A DNA stretch of 64,000 bases from Xiphophorus maculatus (taxonomy: Eukaryota > Chordata > Actinopteri > Cyprinodontiformes > Poeciliidae), in NCBI RefSeq assembly GCF_002775205.1, contig NC_036456.1, forward strand, positions 6,401,463-6,465,462, given 5' to 3'. Under the pieces are notes generated by a model. The model was not told the DNA's origin. It saw nothing but the letters and a program-made list of their open reading frames with translations, and did not search any database. This document shows, one piece after another, positions 47,233 to 59,500 of the stretch. Numbering within the stretch: position 1 is the first letter of the stretch; each line of letters opens with the position of its first letter. The position numbers and the translations under genes were made by a program.

Positions 47233-50200
47233 ATGAGCCTCCGCCAGCCCACATCCACCCTGGACAGGTACGAGCCTGCCGTCCGCCATCCTCTACGTCT
47301 AGACGGGGTCCTGATGTTGGCATCTTATCTCCGGTGCCTTCCATAAAAAATGCAGTGCTCTTTTTTTTTATTTTATCAGCCCGAAGTCCGGTTTGGCTGA
47401 GGGAAGAACAGGTCAGACAGGTTGACTTTAGGGATGGCGAAACAGCCTCCTGGAAGAAGAGAGGGCACATTGTGTAGACCTGCCGATAGTTTACCGCCTG
47501 CTTTCATTCGCCTTCCCACTGTCTGTACCCTAAACCCCCTTGTGCTGCTGTGGATTTTGCCTTTCTAATGTCTTTCCATCACCTTTGTCTTTATCATGTG
47601 TGTTTCCTGTCTCTCTCACTGTTTGCTGTTTTCCCTGGTGTGTTCTCACGCTTTCGTCCAATGCTCCCCACTACCTTCTTTGTGTGTCATGTGACAGCAA
47701 GGTGGCCAGTGAAAAACACACCCACCTGTTCAGGTAGGACTACTGCCCAGCAGTGAGTGCTCGTGTTTGGGTGTGTGCGGACGATAGCGATGCCCACAGA
47801 TTGTACCATGAACGCATTTTTGTAAAAACGACACAAAAGTTGACTCTTCTACCAAGTCAAATATATACATTTTTTAAATATGTGCAATTATACAAGCGAT
47901 GGGTCACCCAGGAGTTCACCCAGTAACTCCTGGGTGAATATTGTCTACATTGGCGGTCTCCAGTGCCACTCTTTGACATCTATTGTCCTCCCAACTTTTT
48001 AAGCTCTACTCTAAAACATCTCAATCGAAAGGCTCAGTTACATCTTCAGCATGCCGTTAGGACTGGGTAATGCCAGGTAAAGAGCCATTCATTTTATTGA
48101 GGCATATTTGAACAGGGTTGAATCTAAAAGTTGCTGGACAGCAGCTTTTCCAGACTGGACTTGGAGACCACTGGTTTAGATCATTTGAAAGAATGAGACT
48201 GTTGTTATTGGATCTTGTCGAGCCTCTAGGAAGCAGAGTAAATCCTTCTGAAAGCAAATGTGTCAATCTGAATCTGGGATTGTTCTTACTTATTCTGAAC
48301 ATGAGAATAGACTAAAAACATCCGGCTGTAAAGAAGTTGATTTCCCACTTTCTTCTCAACAGTAGAAGTAGTAGTGTTGTTCTTCCTTCATAGTAATGCT
48401 ATCTGAACACCGCCTTGCAGGGATGTCTCAATTCAAAACCAGTTAATGGATCTATTTCGTGATTAGTGTTTGAGTCGTAATTATGTGTTTTATTAGTGTC
48501 GTGTCCCATTTAACTTCCTAACCATTGGCAGTCTGGTCATCACAGTGTCTGTTTTTCTGCACCGTAACATATTTGGTCAACAAAATGAAGGTACGCTTCT
48601 TGGTAGGTTGATATTTTGCTCCTGCTGGCAGAAGCGTTAAGCTAGCTCTAGCATTTTTCATCCTCTGTTTTGATATGACTCTTTGATCATTCGGCTTTCA
48701 TTAGGGCTGCTGAGTATCTCTCAAAATTACCTTCTCTGTGACACCAGTGTGTGCAATAATAATGTCACACAGGGCTTGTTTGGACTGCTGCAATTGTTGG
48801 CTAACAGATTTTGTTATGAACTTGGATCCCAGATTCCTTCTAGATTCCACACCTGACAAAAACGAGTCTCAAATATGTTAACAATAACAGGGTTTTGGGC
48901 GCACACATGAGAAAGCTAAATGAATTACTGTAGCTAAAGGATGAAAATGTCAGGAAAATCGTACTTCAATTGCTGAATAGTATTTCAGGTTGACCAGATC
49001 CACTGTACCTACTTGTAACCAAGGATACTGGATCAAAGGGTGGCTAAAACAAAGCCTTCATCCAAGTGTTCACTGCACAAAACACAAAGAAATAAAACAA
49101 AACAAACCTAAAATGAACATTTCAGCAAGACATAGCCACTTGTTTAAAAGGCCAATAATTCTTCAATATTGATTAAAACGTGCTGGACTCACTGGCAGGT
49201 TATTACTTATAGCAAGACATTTGTCCTCTTCTGCTCTGTGCCGGCAATCAGGTCGTTTTGTTAGTTTTCCACTGATTACGTGATTGGACATTGCACAGCT
49301 GCTGCTGCTTCCTACTGTCTTGCGTCGGTCCCTCCAGAAAAATAAACACTGAAATCTTCCCCTGCCTCGGCTCAGTCATTAAACATTGAGTAGACCCAAT
49401 AACTCTTACAATATGCGGGGGAAGTGCACACAGCCTGCAGCCGTGTTTTGAAATGCTTCCTGTGAACTTTGACCCTTAAACATGTGTATGCTCTGTTCAT
49501 TCATCACCTTTAAACCGAAAGTCCTGACTGCTCTCGAGTGTTTGCTCGCTGGAGGAGGAAAGGGTCTGCCGTTGCTTTGAGAAAGCTTTCCCTCTTCCAG
49601 CCTGTTCAATTCTCCATGTTTGTTGTTCTGAATCTCTGTTCTCTGTTTATCTGTTTCCTTCTTTTCCGTCATGCTTCGCTTTCAGCCCTTTTGCTGCTTG
49701 GTGAGTTGTTTCGTGCCCACTGTCTTCTTGTTGGTGTCTGTCTTCGAATCTCATATAAGATCTTCTTTGTATCGTGTCTCTTCCTTCACTTTCTGCTTCT
49801 CATTACAAGGTTTACTTTGTACTTTGTGGTCTGCTCCAGTCACTTCTCATTTTTCTCTTGTTTATCTGGTCTCATTATCTCCAGACTTCTTTCTTGTACT
49901 CTAAATAGGTGTAATTGTATGCTTACATGGTTTTTTGGTCTTTAAACTCAGGCTCAACAGTCTGACAGCCGGCGATTCGGAGCGCAGAGGCCCTGCCAGC
50001 CAACAGAGAGAGGTGACGATAGATGAGAGTTCAAGTAAGTACACACTAACTGCTCTGGCTGGTGAACGAACTCTCGGCTTTAGCGCCGTAGTTATTTTTG
50101 TCTGTCAGACTCAACCGTGACGTTCCCCTCCCGGCCAGGTCCTGGTCTGGTCCACAGGTGTGTGGTGGTGCAGAAAGACCAGCTCGGTTTCGGCTTCACT

Positions 50201-53200
50201 GTCTGTGGAGAGAGAGTCAAGCTTGTGCAGAACGTCCGACCAGGTGAGACTCATTTTAAGGATATGCGAGTGCTTCATGCTGAATCGCTACCACAGATCG
50301 AAGGGGAAGTTGGATTCACACCGACCACTGTCTAGTCTGGTGTAATCGAACCAACTTCCGTTTGCGTAGAAAGTCTGGTTCATTTGGGGAGGTATGAATA
50401 CGTAATCAAACTCTGACCCAAACCAAAGAAGGCTAACTCTGGTTTGCCTACAAAACTAGGACTCATTTTGTTTGAAGTGAACTCTGGTGCACTTAGAATG
50501 CACATTTGAATGCAAGTGGACCAGAGACGGCTCCAAAACCAGGAAGCAGACTACAGTGCAAGGCATTCTGGGTCAGTAGAACCAAAATAAACTCTAGCGT
50601 TAGCGGGAGAAATGGCTCATGGTCTTTTACCAAAGACTAAAGAGAAATTATATAGCCGCTAAAATCTGACACTACTCCATTTGTAAGTAGTGCTCATGTC
50701 TTCTTCTGAGGCTTTTGTGTCATTTCCTTCAGTGATTCTTGGTGCAGCGCCACCGCAGGCGAGCGGGAGGAACATGTTTTTCAAAGAGTTTGGTTCCATC
50801 AGCTGTGAAAACAATCCTGGGGACAACATTGTCAGAATGAGCGCTTCTTCTCCACCATAATAGCTATTTGTCTGGGCAATATGTTTTCTTCTTTTCAAAC
50901 CAGATCCAATTTCTGACTTTAATCTTTGAATTGACGAAAATGAAAGATTTTGGTTGTTGTTTTTTAGTTTGGGATATTTAAAATGTCTTCCAGTTCCAGT
51001 GTTAAGTGTTCTTTACAAAATGACCTATATAATTTGAAAGATCAACTATATAGTGAGAGTAAAAACAAAGGTAGCCCAGCTAAAATATTTATCGTGTAGT
51101 TTCTCAATGAAGCAGTCTGGTGTTTAAGAGTCTTGTGCTTTCAGTTTTGCTTAATTAGTTCAGCTCGATTCAGAGGCAGAAAGAAAGCAGTGATTTGACA
51201 AGGAAGTCAAATCACAAGTTTCACCCCACCTTACTCTGTTATCGTCCTGCTGGCTTTCACACAAGTGTTGTTAGGCAACAAGATCCACACTGCTTGGGGT
51301 TGTTGTCCCAGCTCTGAACTTTGCTGCCTCCCTCTGGAGGGAAGAAACTTTCAAAACGTCAATGTGAAAGTGAACCCAAACAAAAACACACCTAGTAAAT
51401 CTGCACTAACACTGCGAGACACATGATGTACTGTTTCCTTACAAAGAATAACACACATGCGAATGCAAGTTACGTTCATTTGAATCCCACAGTCTTTTTA
51501 TTCTCTGCAAGGTCCGGCGGACTGTGTGTGTTGTTACGGGAACTGACGGTCTGACAGGACAACCCCACCGCTACCCCATTTTCCGACCATGACATTTGCC
51601 GCTCTAAGATGGCGAGAGTGTTAAATAAGCTTTATAGTTTTTTTGTTGTTGTAATCAGCCCTCATTTGACCTACGACCTCCTATAGTTTCTATTCATTGC
51701 TTGACTTGCATGCCTGATCTCCATCCCAGGTGGCGCTGCAGTCAAAGCTGGAGTACATGAGGGGGACCGGATCATTAAGGTTTGCATTTCTTTGTTTGAA
51801 ACTAGTTTTAAATTTTTTTTATCTGGAAGTGTTTTGAGATTTCCTTCTTTGTGTTGACTTTGCCTCTCAGGTGAACGGCTCACCGGTCTCCACCATGACT
51901 CACCAGGAAGTGGTAAAGCTCATAAAATGTGAGTTTGACAAGCTCCGCCGGATTGGTGTTCGTAGCCTCAGGTTTTATTAAAGCCGTCCCGTTTTCCTGC
52001 AGCCGGACCGTACGTCGCCCTAACACTACAAGGACCGCCCCCGTCCGCCACCTCCGTGCCCTTGGAGCCCCTCCCTTCAGACTCTACGCCCAATCAGAGG
52101 TCTTCTCTGACCGGGGAGGGTCCACCCCCTCCGCCTCCACCCTTGCCCTCCGGACTGGGCAGCACCCCATCCCAAAGAATCACTGGACCCAAACCGCTAC
52201 AAGTGAGTGGGAAACCTTTAAAAGTCGTTTTTGAATTGGTTAAAAAAAAATTTTCAAACAATTTTTTTTTTTTTTTACCGAAAAATGGCTAAATGTATTC
52301 GTAGGATCCAGAAGTGCAAAAACATGCAAGTCAGATACTCAGGAAAATGTTGGAGCAGGAAGAGGCTGAACTCCAGGTGGGAATTCTGACGCAGAAAAAG
52401 CCAGTTAAATGTTTCAAAGTCACAACATTCGCTCCATTAAGCTGCTTGTTTCTGCAGGGCTTGATGGAGGAATGGTTGAAGAGCCCGTCGCCGTCGCTGG
52501 AGGAGCGCATCGAGAGCGCCAAGAGGAGAGCTCACCAAGTCAGGGTCAAGATTCAGAATCAGGTCAGCAGAAAAAGAAGCAGCATAAAAATCAAAAGGGA
52601 AAGTTTCAGTAACAAGTGATGCCAGGATGGGATGACTACATCTTAGGACGATTACTTTGTTTCCTTTTCTCCTTCTGTCTTCTTTCCTCCTCAGGAGGGA
52701 ACGGGATCAGAATCTGTCACAAACTACATCCAAGCAGGAGAAGGTTTGTCTGCTTTGAAATGATTACATCAATTTAAAACTTCAATAAAAAAACAAATCG
52801 ACCAAATTTGATTTCCCATTTTAATAGATTTATTTCGTTTTGGAAAATTTTAGATTAGTTTGAGCGGATCAGGGAATCATAAGATCTCCTGCTGCTTTTC
52901 GAGCAAATTATGTAGGATTGCATGCTGAGGGGCATGATTCTTTGTTTTATCGTTTTTTTCAGTTTTTATTTTTTATTGTCTGTTCAAAATAAATGAATGG
53001 ATTAATCTCAGAGATTTTCTAGAAATAAACGTCTTCTAGCAAATTTTTGACTTTTCAAGCTCAGAAATTTCCCAAGTTTTTTTCTAGAAAATTTCTGAGA
53101 TTTCTCTTTTTGTTTTTTTTAAATTTTATTTTATTGGCAGAAATTTTCTCCACCTTTTTTTCTTCTCTTTCTACCTACATTGGCTCTAATGCGCCATGTT

Positions 53201-53528
53201 AGAGATACAGATGCTTGACGCACTTTTCAGATTTTCACAAAGACAGGTGATTTTGGACACCGTTTTCACTTCCACATCAAAGCACCAGTTTGTGTTGCTG
53301 GATCGCATAAAACCTTAGTAAAATACGTCGGAGTTCATGGTTCTAACGTGACAAATTGTGGTTTCAAAAACAAATGCGAGGAGGTTTTTGCAACGCACCT
53401 CAGAGTCACTGTAAAAGTTTTCTGTTGTTGTTGTTTTTGCAGGACGTTGTTACAGATCTTCCTGTTCTCTCACAGGACGGCTGTCGATAGACTCCAGTGA
53501 AGGAGACTTGGAGGTAACACGCTGTTGC

Positions 53529-53562
<34 letters not shown>

Positions 53563-56500
53563 TGTGTGTGTGTGAATGTCCACTCATCCCGTTCCACTCA
53601 TCCTGGCTCCCTCTACCCCTCCCTCGCTCTCCCTTCCCCTCCCGTTGCCCTCAGGCCTTTGAGAGTCCCAGCTCCTCCCCCTCATTACCCTTCAGGACCC
53701 CCTATCACCGACGCCAGAACTCGGACACACACACCCTGTCTGACACGGTGAGACAGACACACATTTGCTTTCCATTCTTTTCTTCTCTCCCTCTCATTCA
53801 TTTTTTCATTCATTATTTACTGATTTTTGCGACAACTGTTGCTCTGTCATTTTACCGAAACAGGAACGTCGTCACGCTCGCCGTTTGCAACACTTTGATT
53901 CGCTCGGCTTGTTTAAAAAAAAAATCTCAACGTCACAAAGGAAAAAACAAACAAAAACAAAAAGTGTTGGTTTGTGTTTCAGACCGTTTAGGCTCGCTGT
54001 TTCCTGCCTGAACACAATTAATAAATGAAAACAACTCTTGATGCGTTTCAGAATGCAGGATTAAACGAATTGCTCTTCAATCCGATTCTGTCTCAGGGTG
54101 CTAAAGCCCAGATCATCAGCCCTGAGGATGAAGATGAAGAAGGTGATGGCTATGCCTTTAATGAGGTGTGTTGTTGTTGTTGTTGCTTTTTTTTTCTGTT
54201 TATTTTCCCCCAAATCACCTGACTGCTTTTCATCTTGACTTTGCTTTCCTTTCCACCCGTTCGTAGATGGACGGTCCCTTCCAGGACATCGAGTTGTTGA
54301 AGTCACGGCCGGCACACATGACGGTGTTCATGAGATACGTCTTCACCCAGCTGCTGGACCCAAACCCTCTGGTCAGTTCAGAGCTAAAGAGATTTGCTCT
54401 GATTAACTAATTACATATGACCCTCACTGGTTTTCTTGGTGCTTATTTCTGATCTAAAAAGGTTGAAATTTGAGTCAGGAGTATTTGTTCGGGCTCTTTT
54501 CTAATCTACGTTGCTTTCTAAATATACATAAACAGCGGTTAAATCTTTTTGTGTGTGTGTGTGTGTGTGTTTTAGTCTCGGAGCCAACAAATGTTTTATT
54601 CTTTAAGACGTCAAAAGTAGAGAAAGGTGCATAAAATGGCGAAAAAAGTGATAACGTTACATTTGGAACAGTCGCCTTGGATACAAAGTACAGAACAGAA
54701 ACCCAAGACAAAAGTAGCAAGGTTTCCGACTAAAATGTGATGGAAAAAAAGGTTTACATGTTAATTTTTCCTGTGAGGAAGAGGAAGTTAGGAGGACAGA
54801 AACTTGGAGAGACTTGGAAATCCATTCAGTTGTGCAAAACGCTTGCGTGGAGCTAGCCTCGCCTTTGAAGACGTAGCTCCTCCTCAGAGCTGCAGTTTCC
54901 AAGCTTCTGGCATTTGACTCCCCCACTCAGCTCCTTCAGACTAGCCAGCAGCAATTAGCAAATCGTTAACGGAGCTGCTTCTCAGTGAAACGCAGATAAA
55001 AAATGTTGTTAAAGGGTTAATAGAGGAGCCATGTTGTGATGACGTCCTGACGGCGGAGTTTCAGAAAGAGTAGAAATTTTTAAAGAGACAGAGGCTCAAT
55101 TTGAGTTAAATTACAAAGTAAAATTTCTTTCAAGTCATATTTGATATATGTAGCTTTTTTTTTTTACATAACTGAAGGTAACATAGTTACTTTATTGTGC
55201 CTTAAAGTGGCACTATGTGCCTGGAAAACACATCCAAACTGGGATTTACTTTCTTACATTCACGTCTTCTCCTCCCCCCCACAGCTGTTCTACCTGTCTG
55301 TAGAAGCGTATTTAGGCTCCACCCCTAAAGACGCCCGCGCACTCGCGCCTCAGATCTGCTCCCACTTCCTGGATCCAGATGCTGTACGTCTCCATGTATC
55401 TCTCTGATAATAAGCAAATGTGTTTTGCAGAGATTGACAACAGTAATAATGTTTGTTTGTTTTTTTTGTAAAATGTGCAAATAAATACATTATTACAATT
55501 TTAACCATAATGTCACACCTTCAGTGCGCCAACTCATTCGAACATTTTTCTTGCAGCCCTTGAAAATCAAAGTGCGCGAGGAATTTCTGACAGAAATAGG
55601 TAACAGGAGGCTTCATTAATAATCTGATATGATGCCAGTTATTTTTGTGCATGCTTTTATATTCTATCACTAATGTTTGCATCAACGTCAGAGAACCGCC
55701 TTCATGCCCAGGAGGACATCCGAGGGCCTCTGTCCGAGCTGCAGCAGCAGGTTCTGCCTGACATCCAGGATCAGATTCAAGACTACAGGTGCGTCATTTT
55801 AAGGATGCTGCAGTTCAAAATTCAACACCATTTTCCCTCCAAAATGTCTGTTCTGACTGAGTTTAAGCTCTACAAAGTGTTTGTTTTGGTATTTTCAATA
55901 TCGCCGCTACCGTGTCGTCGTTGGTCTTGACCCTTACTAAACATTCAGTCAGAAAAAGAGCAACCTGCAGGTACAGGTCTGAGTCTGAAGGCTTTTGGTT
56001 TATTCTAAGGACATGAATTTAAACCCTGCAGATTCTGATGTGGGTCTCTGGCTTTGAACTCCGTCTAGTTCAGCTGTCTCTCCAAAGGTTTAGTTACATT
56101 TAAACCTTTGTAAAAATTCAGAGAAATGCAACAGTATAACCAGTCATGCCAACTTTAACAAAGATGGGAAAAAAAAAAAATCTTTGTAGAATATCAATTC
56201 TACTTTTTAACGTTCAACATGAGAAGGAATAGATGGACAGAGGCAAAACAAGCTAGCTTGATCTTATGGACACAAAAAACTTATGCAGTTTTTGCTTTGC
56301 TTGATTGTAATGCAACAAGCCCCCCAAAAACTCCCCCATATTTAGATATTTTGTTTTTCAGTCTTAAATTTCATGCAAAGTGGCATTAAAAAGATCTTAC
56401 GAAACCAACAGACTCTCTGCCTCAGTTGCTTTTGTAACTGGATCTTAAAGGTTTTGTGTGCAACGCTCATTTACTGCAAGTTGTAAAACCGCTACATGTA

Positions 56501-59500
56501 TAGGATTCTGTTTCCTGGTAAAGAAGCTCTTTATTTTATAGGTTGTTTTTTGGGGGGTTTGTTGTAGCCTGTTGAGTTTGTGTTCATGTCTCCTGACAGG
56601 AACAAGCAGATGATTGGTCTGGGCTCTCTGTTCGGAGAAGGAGACCTGCATCAGCTGGACGGAGACCCCCTGAAGGAGAAGCATGTGGTGGACAGACAGG
56701 TCGCCGCTCTCTGGGAGATTCTGTGAGTCACGAAGCTGCCTTCATGAATGGAAGTCGTGAAAGGTAGTCCATAGTTTTCCTCTTTGACCGGCTCACTTTG
56801 ACGTCGAGAAATCAGGGAAGTCTCTTTCCTTTTAAAGAGAGAGAGAGAAAAAAGCTTTTCTCTTAGGAGCTGAAACTGATTTTCTGTCTCTATAGTAGAT
56901 CCACCTGCTCAGGTGTTTATAGAGTCCTATAAAATAGTTAATCACAAAGCAGCAGCAGCTAAATGAGCATAGCAAAGGTCGTTGCTCCAGATGTAAAGCC
57001 TGGAAACCATGTGACGCTTGCGCTTTCGGCGTTTTACACACACCGTCAGATTCTCCCGTCACATGACTGAGACGGCAGGGCTTCTGTTTCTAACGCCTGT
57101 GGATGTAGCCAAACCGCTGCAGGTCCAATCAGTAACCCTTTTTTTTTTTTTTGGTTTTGTTTTTTTCCCCCATTCCAGATCAAAGCATGAAGAGGACAGA
57201 AGGTAAAAAGCGCGTTTAACGGCTATTCTGCACTTTAACAGCTTTAGGTCTCTTCGTCGGCCTCATGGCGTCGGCTCTCTCTCCTTCACTGCAGCTCTCC
57301 TCTGGCCTCAGCTGTGCTCCTCTACCTGCGACACTCCGGCATCAAGCTCAGAGACTCCAAGGTCTTCCTCGGCCTGAGCACGGAGAAGGACAAGTGGCTG
57401 GCTTTTCTGAAACCCAAAAAGGTAAAGACAAGGCGGGATTCTTATCTGCGCTGGTAAAAATAAAAAAATACATAAATAAGCGTCTGATTTGAGAAAAGTA
57501 GTCGCTGCTGCACACGTAGTTCATCTTTAACCACAGAGGAAGCGAGTTTGTTTTCTTGTTTTTATAGCTCGTAGTATGTGAGAAACCAAATCCGCCCCCG
57601 AACTTTAATGGATGTTTTAACTTGAAAGCCTTGAAAATTCCAAGCTGTTTGGTTTTCAATAAGCGCCGAACTCTGCTCTCAGTCAGCAGAGGGTTTATGA
57701 ACACTGCAGAAACACCAAATCTCACCAAGGATTTTTGATCTAGTTTCTAGCTCAAATATCCTAGTACACTTAAAATAAGGCAGAACCAACCTAAAAGTAA
57801 CTTTTTAGCACAATGTAGAAGTTTGTATTAAGTCAATAATCCCTCAATATGATGAAGAAGTCCTAGTTGGCAGATTATGTAACTTAAAACAAGATATAAA
57901 ACCATCTTAGGGCAAAAATGAAGTTTAAAAAAATTGCAACCTTTTTGAAAAAAGATGCTATACGATCAACAATTTTAGTTCTGCAACATCCTGGAAGGTA
58001 ATTAGCACCACATTTTCAAAATCATGCAGGTTCTATAACACAGCTCAAAAAAATTAAATTAGTTTAGTGTTCCACTTATCACCTGAAAGTTTCACTTCCT
58101 GTTCAGGTCTGACTAAACCACGTGAACAAACCGATACGTCTAGATACCAAATAGTTTTCTCTCAAATTGCTCTTTCAGTTGCTGGTGGTAGTCTTCCTCC
58201 TGCAGTCACAGCATCCACAAAGAAGAGTGTTAAAGTAGGCATGACTCGGTGCTTTCTCATGGTGCGTTCACTGCCCGGAAAAAGGCTGGAGTTTATTGGA
58301 GTATCAGTTTAATATTGAACCATGAACAATATGAACCTGTTTTAATTTGATCTGTGAACAGCAACACACTTTGCAACTTGTTTTCCGCCACGTTTTCTAG
58401 AATCCTATTGGAATATCAGTTATTTTTTGCCATCTTTATTCATTTTAACATCGTCTAACACTAATGGGAAACATAATGCATTAGACTGCTTCGAATTGGT
58501 TATGGATTTTTTCAGTGTTTACACTCAAGAAAGCGTTTTAGCACATATTTTAAGCGAACGGATGTAGAAAAGGAAAATTATGTTTACAATCTTTTTCTCT
58601 TTCTGCAGCCGAGCAGCGTGAAGAAAGAGAAAGATGGAGAGGATAAGAAGAGAAACCCCATCCTGAAGTACATCGGCAAACCCCGGAGCACATCTCAGTC
58701 CAGTAAAGAAACACACACACACACACACACCGTTTTTAAACAGAAGTGAACCTCAAATAAATACGAGATCCTCTATTTACAGCAAATGATTCAATAAAGT
58801 GATCCTGTGACATTTATTTCATACAGAAAAGCAACAGATATTTATACTGGTAAACAAATAATACATTAACTTATACGGTTTGTTTTCCTAAAGCTGGAAA
58901 TATTTTTCATAAAACCGATTTTTGCCTTGAAAAGGGCTGTAGCCTTCTTTCAGTCAGCTGACCTGGCAGTGTGCAGCCGTGGGTTGCTCTGCTGATCTGT
59001 GTTCTATGAAGTTGTTATAGTTAATTGTTTGCAATAACTAGTGATAGAAAACACCCTGAAACTCTCCCTTCCACTGTTCATGTCCAATCATAATAATTTC
59101 ATTTTGGTTTTTGTTCACCATGTTGTTTTACTTTCTTTTTTTTTTTTTCTCTCTAATAATTCTTAATTGACTCATGATTTGTTTCTTTTTCGGCTCATTT
59201 TTGGTTTTGTAGCATTCCACGTCCCGTTGTCGCCCACAGAAGGTACTTTTTTTTTTTTTCCCTCCTCTTTATTATTTCACTTTTTTGCTTTTTCAATTAA
59301 AAATCTGTTCTTCATCAGTTGATTATGAGGTGGCACTTACTGCAGACTCAATTCCAGCCCTGCTGTCTGTCTTGCTGTTGCTGCTGTTTTGGTCGTCGTG
59401 CTGAACCGAGACGTGTTTTGCAGTGCGTCCCGGCAGCGTGAAGAACATCATTCAGCAGTTCGAGAACCACACAGAGCTCCCAGGAGAGGAGGAGGGGGAT

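Noticed and set aside
49538-49945. 135-codon hydrophobic plus-strand frame
   Set aside because: Pyrimidine-rich intron sequence upstream of an arhgef11 acceptor; the apparent membrane helices come from T-rich codons.
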